A program made the position numbers and the translations under genes. A DNA stretch of 64,000 bases, from contig CAKSEY010000005.1 of assembly GCA_934448295.1 (NCBI GenBank), positions 62,001 to 126,000 of the forward strand, in the 5' to 3' direction. This DNA is from an uncultured Oscillospiraceae bacterium (GTDB lineage Bacteria; Bacillota; Clostridia; Oscillospirales; Ruminococcaceae). Shown here in pieces: positions 32,072 to 40,009 of this stretch. Position 1 is the stretch's first letter, and every line of letters begins with the position of its first letter. Below the pieces are notes generated by a model that saw only the letters and a list, made by a program, of their open reading frames with translations, was not told the DNA's origin and made no database searches.

Positions 32072-32797
32072 TTAAAGCACTCTCGAAAGGAAATCTCTCA
32101 GGCGGGGATTCTTCGGCGCGGAGAATATCTCCTCCGGAGTTCCCTCCTCCTGTACCTTTCCATCGCACATGAACATAACGCGGCTTGCGACTTCCTTCGC
32201 GAAGCCCATCTCGTGGGTTACCACGATCATCGTCATGCCGCCGTCTGCAAGGCGCTTCATCAGCTCCAGTACCTCGCCGACCATCTCCGGGTCAAGCGCC
32301 GAGGTGGGCTCGTCGAACAGTATAACGTCCGGGTTCATCGCCAGCGTGCGGGCAATGGCGATCCTCTGCTTCTGACCGCCGGAGAGCTGCGAGGGGTACG
32401 CGTCCGCCTTGTCGGAAAGCCCTACCATTGCGAGAAGCTCGTCAGCGCGCTTGTCCGCCTCAGCCTGGGTCATCAGCTTGTGCTTCACCGGAGCCACCGT
32501 GATGTTGCGGCGGATAGTCAGGTGCGGGAACAGGTTGAAGTGCTGGAACACCATGCCCATCTTCATGCGCACGGAGTTCAGCTCCTTGCCCTTGGCATGG
32601 GTGATATCCTTTCCCTCGAACTCTATCGTGCCGCCGGTGGGCTGCTCAAGCAGGTTCAGGCAGCGCAGGAATGTACTCTTACCGGAGCCGGAGGGGCCGA
32701 TAACTACCACCTTTTCGCCCTTTTCTATGTTTGCGGTTATCCCGTCCAGAACGACCAGATCACCGAAGCTCTTTTTAAGATCACTTACGCTTATCAT
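32072..32797 (-). CDS. Polar amino acid ABC transporter ATP-binding protein
   Basis: A 241-residue GlnQ/HisP-type ATPase: Walker A GPSGSGKST, Q-loop VFQHFNLFPHLT, signature LSGGQKQRIAIARTLA, Walker B VILFDEPTSALDPE and switch His in VVTHEMGFA. It energises import by the fused binding-protein/permease encoded just upstream; the two reading frames overlap by 17 bases, implying coupled translation. Substrate is probably a polar amino acid; cysK next door makes cystine or a sulfur amino acid possible, but this is only context. Confidence 0.95.
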   Translation of the reverse strand: MISVSDLKKSFGDLVVLDGITANIEKGEKVVVIGPSGSGKSTFLRCLNLLEQPTGGTIEFEGKDITHAKGKELNSVRMKMGMVFQHFNLFPHLTIRRNITVAPVKHKLMTQAEADKRADELLAMVGLSDKADAYPSQLSGGQKQRIAIARTLAMNPDVILFDEPTSALDPEMVGEVLELMKRLADGGMTMIVVTHEMGFAKEVASRVMFMCDGKVQEEGTPEEIFSAPKNPRLRDFLSRVL

Positions 32798-34952
32798 TAG
32801 ACAGTCTCCTTTCCAGACGGTTTACCAGCGAGGACAGACCAACTACCATTATCAGGTAGATCAGCGCTACCGCGATAAGCGGCAGGAATGCCTCGTATGT
32901 CTGAGAGCGGATAGTATCGCCGCCCTTTGTCAGATCGTTCAGCGCGATATAACCGGAAACCGATGTTTCCTTCAGCAGCACGATGGCCTCGTTGCCGAGC
33001 GCCGGGAGAATGTTCCTTAGCGCCTGCGGAAGTATTATCGTCACCATTGTGCGGGTGTAGCCGAAGCCCAGCGAATAGCCCGCCTCAAACTGACCCTCGT
33101 CAATGGACATGATACCGGAGCGGACTATTTCAGCAACATACGCCGCAGAGTTAAGACCGAACGCGATTACCGCAACCAGTATCTTGCTTATGTTAACTGA
33201 GCTGAACACAACGAAGTAAATGATAAGGAGCTGTACTACCATAGGAGTACCGCGCACTACCGTCAGATAAATGCGGCAGATGACATTCGGTATCTTGAGC
33301 CTGCCGGTGCGCTGGTTCGTGGAACGAATGACCGCGATAATGAAACCGAGCACAACGCCGATAACAACTGCAAGCACCGTGATGAGCAGCGTGTTTCCAA
33401 GACCCTGGAGCAGATATACCCAGCGATCCTTTTCAAAGAACGTGCTCTTTACCTTTTCAATGAAGCTGCCGGAAGCCGCAGTGCCGCTCTTGTAGATGAT
33501 CACCTGGCTTGCCTCGGTGTAGCTGTCGGAGAAGTTTACGTTCTTAAGTCTGTCCTCGGTGACGGTCATACCGGCAACGCCGATATCCGCCTTGCCGGAA
33601 TCAACAGCGGCGATAACGGAATCGAAAGCCATATCGTCTATGACAAGCTCCTTGCCGAGAATGTCGCAGACTGCGCGCATCATATCAACGTCAAAGCCTA
33701 CAATGTTGCCCTCTTCCTTGAACTCATAGGGAGCGAACTCCGCATTGGTCGCCATGACCAGCTTTCCGCTGTATGTAATTCCCTCGGGGCTGGTGTAGGG
33801 GTGCTTGCCGTACTCATCGTCAACGAGCCAGTTCTGCTCAATGGACGTGAGCGTTCCGTTTTCGCGGAGCTGCGCCAGCGCGTCGTTGACCTGCTGGGTC
33901 AGCTCGTCGTTGCCCTTCTTTATTGCGCAGGCGTATTTCTCGACTGCAAAGGGCTTCGGGGCTATGGAGAGGTCGGGGTTCTTGCTTACGAAATACTTCG
34001 CGGGGGAGGAATCTATAAGCACGAAATCCACCTTGCCCTGCTTAAGAGCCTCAATGGCGTCAGCGCCCTTGTTGTACTTCTCAACTTTCGCGCCCTCTAC
34101 GCCCTCGGCGTAGGTCATGCCGGTGGTGCCCATCTGTACGCCGATGGTCTTTCCGGTGAGGTCGGTGGAAATTCCGCGGACGATTATCACCTGGCTTGCC
34201 TTGGTGTAGCTGTCGGTGAAGTTTACGTTCTTTAGTCTGTCCTCGGTGACGGTCATTCCGGCGACGCCCACGTCAGCCTTTCCGGAATCAACGGCGGCGA
34301 TAATGGAATCGAACGCCATATCGTCAATGACAAGCTCCTTGCCGAGAATGTCGCAGACAGCCTGCATCATATCAACGTCGAAGCCTACGATGTCGCCCTC
34401 TTCCTTGAACTCATACGGGGCGAACTCTGCGTTGGTCGCCATGACCAGCTTTCCGTCGCGCGTTACCTCAGACGGGCTTTCGTATGGGTGCTTGCCGTAC
34501 TCGGCGTCTACCAGCCAGTTCTGCTCAATGAGCTCCAGCGTGCCGTTCTCGCGCAGCTCCGCCAGCGCGGAATTTATCTGCTGGGTGAGCTCGTCGTTGC
34601 CCTTCTTTACCGCGCAGGCGTATTCCTCGACTGCGAACGGGTCGTCAAGGACAACGATATCGGAGTTCTTGCTGGCAAAATACTTCGCCGGAGAAGCGTC
34701 TATCAGCACCGCGTCGATTTTTCCCTGTTTCAGTGCCTCGACGGCGTCAGCGCCCTTGTTGTACTTCTCGACTGTGGCGTCCTTGATCTCCTCGGCATAG
34801 GTCATGCCGGTGGTTCCAAGCTGTACGCCGATTTTCTTACCAACGAGGTCGTCGGCGCCGAAAACGGTGTTCTCAGCCTTTTCCGCAGCGCAGCCGGTCA
34901 GCATACACATCAACAGTACGAGAGCCGAAACCGCCGCAATAAATTTCTTCAT
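32781..34952 (-). CDS. Amino acid ABC transporter: duplicated, permuted binding domains fused to permease
   Basis: A 723-residue lipoprotein-permease fusion. Signal peptide with lipobox LTGC (Cys21). Residues 35-263 and 264-488 are two tandem copies (229-residue period) with high identity. Normal PBPb proteins run lobe 1 (KLVMATNAEFAPYEF ... VNFTDSY) then lobe 2 (GKTIGVQMGTTGMTYAE ... NWLVDDEYGK). Here the order is lobe 2 (35-160), lobe 1 (166-262), lobe 2 (264-383), lobe 1 (395-487), then permease (about 510-712) with the EAA loop EAGYSLGFGYTRTMVTIILPQA. So only the middle pair is in normal order. The start MKKF is set by AAGGAG. Known GlnPQ-type fusions are lobe 1-lobe 2 twice. Confidence 0.92.
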   Translation of the reverse strand: MKKFIAAVSALVLLMCMLTGCAAEKAENTVFGADDLVGKKIGVQLGTTGMTYAEEIKDATVEKYNKGADAVEALKQGKIDAVLIDASPAKYFASKNSDIVVLDDPFAVEEYACAVKKGNDELTQQINSALAELRENGTLELIEQNWLVDAEYGKHPYESPSEVTRDGKLVMATNAEFAPYEFKEEGDIVGFDVDMMQAVCDILGKELVIDDMAFDSIIAAVDSGKADVGVAGMTVTEDRLKNVNFTDSYTKASQVIIVRGISTDLTGKTIGVQMGTTGMTYAEGVEGAKVEKYNKGADAIEALKQGKVDFVLIDSSPAKYFVSKNPDLSIAPKPFAVEKYACAIKKGNDELTQQVNDALAQLRENGTLTSIEQNWLVDDEYGKHPYTSPEGITYSGKLVMATNAEFAPYEFKEEGNIVGFDVDMMRAVCDILGKELVIDDMAFDSVIAAVDSGKADIGVAGMTVTEDRLKNVNFSDSYTEASQVIIYKSGTAASGSFIEKVKSTFFEKDRWVYLLQGLGNTLLITVLAVVIGVVLGFIIAVIRSTNQRTGRLKIPNVICRIYLTVVRGTPMVVQLLIIYFVVFSSVNISKILVAVIAFGLNSAAYVAEIVRSGIMSIDEGQFEAGYSLGFGYTRTMVTIILPQALRNILPALGNEAIVLLKETSVSGYIALNDLTKGGDTIRSQTYEAFLPLIAVALIYLIMVVGLSSLVNRLERRLSNDKRK
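33489..34850 (-). repeat. Tandem 687-bp internal duplication in the ABC transporter gene
   Basis: Unit 1 at 34850-34164 and unit 2 at 34163 to about 33489, direct orientation, with long stretches of near-identical DNA. Each unit encodes lobe 2 then lobe 1 of a solute-binding domain. Confidence 0.9.
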
Positions 34953-34986
34953 GGTGGAAATTCTCCTTTTTTCAAACATTGTTTTT

Positions 34987-35015
34987 ATTATACATCATAA
35001 CTCGCATAATTGCAA
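34987..35015 (-). promoter_or_regulatory. Promoter of the ABC transporter operon
   Basis: Minus strand TTGCAA (35015-35010), 17-base spacer, TATAAT (34992-34987), about 30 bases before the start codon. Confidence 0.82.
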
Positions 35016-35070
35016 GCAAAAATTCAATAAAACTGCATAAAATCAACCCATATATTCCGGCACTAATTAC

Positions 35071-35106
35071 AAAAACGTCCCGCAGCATTCAGCGCGCTGC
35101 GGGACG
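35071..35106 (-). terminator. Terminator of cysK
   Basis: On the minus strand GTCCCGCAGC ... GCTGCGGGAC followed by GTTTTTG, 20-50 bases past the cysK stop. Confidence 0.92.
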
Positions 35107-35124
35107 GAAAATATTCAGCCTGGA

Positions 35125-36054
35125 TCACTCGGCAAACATGGCGGTAGACAGATATCTCTCGCCGGTGTCCGGGAGAAGAACAACGATGTTCTTGCCCTTG
35201 TTCTCGGGGCGCTTGGCAAGCTGGAGCGCAGCCCACATCGCCGCGCCGGAGGAAATTCCCACCAGAACGCCCTGCGTCCTTGCGATACGTCTGCCGGTCG
35301 CGAATGCGTCCTCGTTCTCCACCGGGATGATCTCGTCGTAGATCTTGGTGTCGAGGGTCTCGGGAACGAATCCCGCGCCGATTCCCTGGATCTTGTGGGG
35401 GCCAGCCTTGCCCTCAGAAAGTACCGGGGAGGTCTTGGGCTCCACAGCGACTACCTTTACGGCGGGATTCCTGGACTTCAGGTACCTGCCAACGCCGCTG
35501 ACGGTGCCGCCAGTGCCTACGCCTGCAACGAAGATGTCCACCTTGCCGTCGGTGTCCTCCCAGATCTCAACGCCGGTGGTAGCCTCGTGTACCGCCGGGT
35601 TTGCCGGGTTGGTGAACTGCGACGGGATAAAGCTGTTCGGGATCTCCTTTGCCAGCTCCTCAGCCTTGGCGATAGCGCCCTTCATGCCCTTTGCGCCGTC
35701 AGTGAGGACGAGCTCCGCGCCGTATGCCTTCATCAGGTTGCGGCGCTCGACGCTCATGGTCTCGGGCATTACGATGATTATGCGGTAGTTTCTCGCCGCC
35801 GCAACGGAAGCAAGACCGATACCTGTGTTGCCGCTGGTCGGCTCGATGATAACGCTGTCGGGCTTGAGCGCGCCGCGCTTCTCAGCGTCGTTTATCATGT
35901 TTACGGCAACTCTGTCCTTTACGCTGCCTGCGGGATTGAAAAGCTCCAGCTTTGCGAAGATCTTTGCTCCGGTCTGCTCCTCTGCCTCCAGCTTTGTTAC
36001 TTCAAGCAGGGGAGTGCGTCCAACGAGGTCTGTAATGGTCTGATAAACTTTCAT
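35125..36054 (-). CDS. cysK: Cysteine synthase A (O-acetylserine sulfhydrylase)
   Basis: Makes cysteine from O-acetylserine and sulfide with PLP. In 309 residues: PLP lysine in PAGSVKDRVA, the substrate loop EPTSGNTGIGLA, the phosphate-binding GVGTGGTVSG and GISSGAAMWAA. The start follows AAAGGAGAACCACC. Its transcription start lies beyond a MITE, so the mRNA leader should contain the whole 162-base palindrome. No serine acetyltransferase gene is next to it. Confidence 0.97.
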   Translation of the reverse strand: MKVYQTITDLVGRTPLLEVTKLEAEEQTGAKIFAKLELFNPAGSVKDRVAVNMINDAEKRGALKPDSVIIEPTSGNTGIGLASVAAARNYRIIIVMPETMSVERRNLMKAYGAELVLTDGAKGMKGAIAKAEELAKEIPNSFIPSQFTNPANPAVHEATTGVEIWEDTDGKVDIFVAGVGTGGTVSGVGRYLKSRNPAVKVVAVEPKTSPVLSEGKAGPHKIQGIGAGFVPETLDTKIYDEIIPVENEDAFATGRRIARTQGVLVGISSGAAMWAALQLAKRPENKGKNIVVLLPDTGERYLSTAMFAE

Positions 36055-36084
36055 GGTGGTTCTCCTTTTCTCTGAATCTTAATA

Positions 36085-36246
36085 GGTAACCTCTAAAAAC
36101 CTCCTTCACGGCAGATTTCTATGACTTATATCATCTGCTTCGTTGTCAAACCTTGAAATACATACAGTATTACTGCGGTTTGACGCCTAGCATCTGATAT
36201 AAGTCATGTACGAAATCTGCTCGTGTCCCGGTTTTTAGAAGTTACC
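36085..36246 (-). mobile_element. MITE-like palindromic element, copy 3 (162 bp), in the cysK leader
   Basis: Reverse orientation relative to copies 1 and 2; its reverse complement is identical to copy 1 at all 162 positions. Flanked by AATA on both sides (36081-36084 and 36247-36250). It lies between the cysK promoter (36335-36307) and the cysK ribosome site, so it is transcribed as part of the 5' untranslated region. Confidence 0.92.
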
Positions 36247-36306
36247 AATAGTTACTTTTCTGATAGGCTGCTGAGCAATACCAACATCACCTATCAACTT
36301 GATATG

Positions 36307-36335
36307 ATTTTAGCACATTCTTTGGAATTTGTCAA
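36307..36335 (-). promoter_or_regulatory. Promoter of cysK
   Basis: Minus strand TTGACA (36335-36330), 17-base spacer, TAAAAT (36312-36307). Downstream, before the MITE, the leader holds GATAGG ... CCTATC, a possible small hairpin. Confidence 0.85.
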
Positions 36336-36407
36336 GGGGTTTTCAAAAAATAATTCGTATTTTTCTGAGATTTTGTGGCAGAATTTTTATTATCGGTCGA
36401 TAACGGC

Positions 36408-36436
36408 TTGCAATAAGCGCGGATATATGCTAAAAT
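36408..36436 (+). promoter_or_regulatory. Promoter of the lipase-like gene
   Basis: TTGCAA (36408-36413), 17-base spacer, TAAAAT (36431-36436), about 30 bases before the start codon. Confidence 0.75.
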
Positions 36437-36467
36437 CAAATAAAATACCTTGAAAGGAACACTCGTC

Positions 36468-37385
36468 ATGAAAAAGCTAACAGGAACCTTCCCCAGCACC
36501 TCCGGGCTGTGCCGGTGCAGATGGTATATGTACCTCCCGGAGAACCCCCGCGCCGCGCTGATGCTCTCCCACGGAATGTGCGAATATATCCGCAGGTATG
36601 AGGGCTTCGCTGAATTCCTCTGCGAGAACGGGATAGCCCTCTGCGGTAACGACCACATCGGGCACGGAAGCTCCGTCGCCGAACCGGATATGCTCGGCTA
36701 CTTCGGCGAAAGCGGCGGATTCATCTGCATGGCAAGAGACCTCCACCGCATGAAGACCATCATGGAAAAGAAGCTCCCCGGGATACCGCATTTCCTGATG
36801 GGTCACAGCATGGGAAGCTTCATCGCGCGCATTTACCTCTCCAGGTACCACGACCGCTGGGACGGCGCGATAATCATGGGCACCGCCGGCGGAGTGACCG
36901 GCTCCGCGCCGCTGAGAAAGCTGCTCGAGATACTCTGCCATGCAAAGGACAGCCGTTTCCGTCCGGAATTCAGCAGCGACCTCGCTTTCGGAGTGTTCAA
37001 CATACGCACTCGCCCGCACCGCACGAAAAACGACTGGCTCTCCCGGGACAGCGAGAACGTTGACCTCTTCACCGCCGACCCGCTGTGCAATTTCACTTTC
37101 ACCGTGGCGGGCTTCAAGGATCTGCTGAACGCGCTGATGTGCGCGAACTCCCGCTGCGTTATCGAGAATACGCCCACCGACCTGCCCATGCTGTTCCTGT
37201 CCGGCGCGATGGACCCTGTCGGGGACTACGGCGCCGGCGTGCGCTCCGCCTGCATGAAGTACCTGGAACACGGCTGCCGCGTGAATATCCGCATTTATCC
37301 CGGCGCACGGCACGAGCTGCTTTTTGAGCTCAACCGCAGCGAGGTAATGGACGATATACTGAAATTCCTGAATTCATATATATAA
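36468..37385 (+). CDS. Alpha/beta hydrolase, monoacylglycerol lipase/lysophospholipase-like
   Basis: A 305-residue serine hydrolase of the Hydrolase_4 type. LSHGMCEYIRRYEGFAEFL and GNDHIGHGSS are typical of monoacylglycerol lipases; the nucleophile Ser is in MGHSMGSFIAR, the Asp in SGAMDPVGDYG and the His in PGARHELLFE. No signal peptide, so it acts inside the cell. The start MKKLTGTF is used with GAAAGGA upstream. Single gene. Substrate is probably an acyl ester lipid, which is inferred from the family. Confidence 0.88.
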   Translation: MKKLTGTFPSTSGLCRCRWYMYLPENPRAALMLSHGMCEYIRRYEGFAEFLCENGIALCGNDHIGHGSSVAEPDMLGYFGESGGFICMARDLHRMKTIMEKKLPGIPHFLMGHSMGSFIARIYLSRYHDRWDGAIIMGTAGGVTGSAPLRKLLEILCHAKDSRFRPEFSSDLAFGVFNIRTRPHRTKNDWLSRDSENVDLFTADPLCNFTFTVAGFKDLLNALMCANSRCVIENTPTDLPMLFLSGAMDPVGDYGAGVRSACMKYLEHGCRVNIRIYPGARHELLFELNRSEVMDDILKFLNSYI

Positions 37386-37505
37386 TAACTCCCTGTGAAG
37401 CTGTCCCTTGTAAAAAAATAGTATCATTTTATTGTGCAGATTATGCAAATTTCACAACAACTTTTGTCGAAGCCTACAAATAACTGTGCTGGAAGCAAAT
37501 TTATA

Positions 37506-37535
37506 TTGCAATAGTCTGCACTAACATGGTATAAT
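37506..37535 (+). promoter_or_regulatory. Promoter of nfnAB
   Basis: TTGCAA (37506-37511), 18-base spacer, TATAAT (37530-37535), about 68 bases before nfnA. Confidence 0.75.
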
Positions 37536-37602
37536 ATTTATTATAGACGGGAATGTCCAGTTCCGGACTGCACCGCCAAATAATACAGGAGGACACAGGA
37601 GA

Positions 37603-38445
37603 ATGTACAAAATTCTTACCAAGAAAATCCTCAACCCCACAGTTACTCTCATGGAAGTTGACGCTCCGATGATCGCCAAGAAGGCGGAGCCGGGTCAGTT
37701 CATCATCCTCAGAGTTGACGCAGAGGGCGAGAGAATTCCGCTCACTATCGCGGATTTTGACCGTGAAAAGGGTACTATCACAATAATTTTCCAGATCGTG
37801 GGAGCTACCACCGAGAAGCTCAATCATCTTGAGCAGGGCGAGTATATCCACGATTTCGTAGGGCCTCTCGGCGTTCCCAGCCACACGGAGGGTCTTAAGA
37901 AGGTCGCTGTTGTAGGCGGCGGCGTTGGCTGCGCTATCGCATACCCCATCGCCAAGAAGCTCCACCACCTCGGCGCTGAAGTCCACAGCATAGTCGGCTT
38001 CAGAAACAAGGATCTCGTTATTCTTGAGGACGAGTTCAAGGCGGCTTCCGATATCATGAAGCTCATGACGGACGACGGCAGCTACGGCGAGAAGGGTCTT
38101 GTAACAAACGCTCTTGAAGAGCTCATCAAGGCTGGCAACCAGTACGACGAGGTCATCGCTATCGGCCCGCTGGTAATGATGAAGTTCGTATGTAAGCTCA
38201 CCAAGGAGTACGGCATAAAGACTGTCGTTTCCATGAACCCGATCATGATCGACGGCACGGGAATGTGCGGCGGATGTCGTCTGACAGTAGGCGGCGAAAC
38301 AAAGTTCGCCTGTGTTGACGGTCCTGACTTCGACGGCCATCTTGTCGACTTCGACGAGGCTATGGAGCGCGGTACGATGTACAAGGAATTCGAGACCGCA
38401 AAGCGCGAAGAAGTCTGCAATCTCTTCAAGAAGGAGGTAAAGTGA
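37603..38445 (+). CDS. nfnA: NADH-dependent ferredoxin:NADP oxidoreductase, small subunit
   Basis: FAD and [2Fe-2S] subunit of the electron-bifurcating transhydrogenase NfnAB, which balances NADH, NADPH and reduced ferredoxin in anaerobes. In 280 residues: FAD site PLTIADFD, NAD(P) site VVGGGVGCAIAYPIAKKL, cluster ligands in GTGMCGGCRLTVGGETKFACVDGPDFDGHLVD. It is homologous to PyrK (also in this window) but has the extended C-terminal segment typical of NfnA. The larger subunit follows by 1 base. Confidence 0.93.
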   Translation: MYKILTKKILNPTVTLMEVDAPMIAKKAEPGQFIILRVDAEGERIPLTIADFDREKGTITIIFQIVGATTEKLNHLEQGEYIHDFVGPLGVPSHTEGLKKVAVVGGGVGCAIAYPIAKKLHHLGAEVHSIVGFRNKDLVILEDEFKAASDIMKLMTDDGSYGEKGLVTNALEELIKAGNQYDEVIAIGPLVMMKFVCKLTKEYGIKTVVSMNPIMIDGTGMCGGCRLTVGGETKFACVDGPDFDGHLVDFDEAMERGTMYKEFETAKREEVCNLFKKEVK

Positions 38446-38446
38446 A

Positions 38447-39835
38447 ATGCCTAACATGAGTCTTAAGAAGAACGAAATGCCTGTTCAGGATCCGAACGTC
38501 CGCAACAAGAACTTCAAGGAAGTTGCCCTCGGATACACTGAGGAGCAGGCAGTGGACGAGGCTAACCGCTGCCTCCACTGCCCCAAGAAGCCCTGCCAGA
38601 GCGGCTGCCCGGTTTCCATCAACATTCCGGAGTTCATTGCAAAGATCAAGGAGCGCGACTTTGAGGGCGCTTATCAGATAATCCACCAGTCCAGTTCCCT
38701 GCCCGCTGTATGTGGCCGTGTATGTCCGCAGGAAACACAGTGCGAGAGCAAGTGCGTTCGCGGGATAAAGGGCGAGCCTGTCGCTATCGGCAGACTTGAA
38801 AGATTCGTTGCCGACTGGCACAATGCGCACTCCACCGAGTCCCCCGCTGTTCCCGCTCCCAACGGACACAAGGTAGCCATCATCGGTGCGGGTCCCTCCG
38901 GTCTTACCTGCGCGGGCGACCTCGCAAAGATGGGCTATGACGTTACAGTATTCGAAGCGCTCCACCTTGCAGGCGGCGTTCTCGTTTACGGTATCCCTGA
39001 GTTCAGACTTCCGAAGTCCATCGTTCAGCACGAGGTTGACAACCTCATCGCTATGGGCGTTAAGGTAAACACCAACGTTGTAGTCGGACGCACCATTGAG
39101 GTAGACGAGCTGTTCGAGCAGGGCTTCGAGGCTATCTTCATCGGTTCCGGTGCTGGTCTGCCGAGATTCATGAATATCCCCGGCGAGAACTTCAAGGGCG
39201 TATACTCCGCTAACGAGTTCCTCACCAGAGTTAACCTCATGAAGGCTTACAAGCCCGAGAGCGATACTCCTATCAAGAAGAACACCAACGTAGCGGTTGT
39301 CGGCGGCGGTAACGTTGCAATGGACGCTGCACGCTGCGCAAAGCGCCTCGGCGCCGAGAACGTATACATAGTATACCGCCGCGGTCTTGAGGAAATGCCT
39401 GCCCGTAAGGAAGAGGTCGAGCACGCAATGGAAGAGGGCATCATCTTCAGGACCCTCAACAACCCTGTCGAGATCCTCGGAAACGAGCACAAGTTCGTTA
39501 CCGGCATGAAGTGCGTGGAGATGGAGCTCGGCGAGCCTGACGCTTCCGGCCGCCGCAGACCTGTCGAGAAGCCGAACAGCGAGTTCGTTCTTGACGTTGA
39601 CTGCGTGGTTATGTCCATCGGTACTTCTCCGAACCCGCTCATCAGAAACACCACCAAGGGACTGGATACCAACAAGCACGGCTGCTTCATCGCAGACGAG
39701 AACGGTCAGACCTCCCGCGAGGGCGTATTCGCAGGCGGCGACGCAGTTACCGGCGCGGCTACGGTTATCCTCGCAATGGGCGCAGGAAAGACCGCTGCAA
39801 AGGCAATGGACGAGTACATTAAGAGCAAGAACTGA
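38447..39835 (+). CDS. nfnB: NfnB / glutamate synthase small-subunit-like oxidoreductase (GltA)
   Basis: A 462-residue flavoprotein with two [4Fe-4S] clusters. Cys motifs CLHCPKKPCQSGCPV and CGRVCPQETQCESKCVRG in the N-terminal 110 residues; FAD site IGAGPSGLTCAGDLAKMGYDV; NADPH site VVGGGNVAMDAARCAKRLGA; C-terminal GVFAGGDAVTGAATVILAMGAGK. Proteins of this type are often annotated as glutamate synthase, but pairing with the NfnA gene and the lack of a gltB large subunit point to NfnB. Confidence 0.92.
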   Translation: MPNMSLKKNEMPVQDPNVRNKNFKEVALGYTEEQAVDEANRCLHCPKKPCQSGCPVSINIPEFIAKIKERDFEGAYQIIHQSSSLPAVCGRVCPQETQCESKCVRGIKGEPVAIGRLERFVADWHNAHSTESPAVPAPNGHKVAIIGAGPSGLTCAGDLAKMGYDVTVFEALHLAGGVLVYGIPEFRLPKSIVQHEVDNLIAMGVKVNTNVVVGRTIEVDELFEQGFEAIFIGSGAGLPRFMNIPGENFKGVYSANEFLTRVNLMKAYKPESDTPIKKNTNVAVVGGGNVAMDAARCAKRLGAENVYIVYRRGLEEMPARKEEVEHAMEEGIIFRTLNNPVEILGNEHKFVTGMKCVEMELGEPDASGRRRPVEKPNSEFVLDVDCVVMSIGTSPNPLIRNTTKGLDTNKHGCFIADENGQTSREGVFAGGDAVTGAATVILAMGAGKTAAKAMDEYIKSKN

Positions 39836-39846
39836 TTTACAAAAAG

Positions 39847-39876
39847 CAGGCGCTTCGTAAGGGGCGCCTGTTTTTT
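39847..39876 (+). terminator. Terminator of nfnAB
   Basis: CAGGCGC ... GCGCCTG stem followed by TTTTTT. After it come short EcoRI-site-like repeats (CAGAATT) and a GTCCCCGC/GCGGGAC hairpin of unknown meaning at about 39880-39924. Confidence 0.92.
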
Positions 39877-39950
39877 AATTCAGAATTCAGAATTCGGAAT
39901 TAATGTGTCCCCGCTTCGCGGGACGGATTTAAAAGCAGAACAAATAAAAC

Positions 39951-39984
39951 AAAGGCAAAGCGGTTAATATCTGCTTTGCCTTTT
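39951..39984 (-). terminator. Terminator of the esterase gene
   Basis: AAAGGCAAAGC ... GCTTTGCCTTTT inverted repeat, 25 bases past the stop of the minus-strand esterase gene. Confidence 0.85.
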
Positions 39985-40009
39985 GTTGTTGAATCAGGAA
40001 TTCCGGATT

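Noticed and set aside
39880..39924. CAGAATT repeats and the GTCCCCGC/GCGGGAC hairpin after nfnAB as a mobile element.
   Set aside because: Too short, no terminal repeats and no target duplication; probably intergenic debris common in such genomes.
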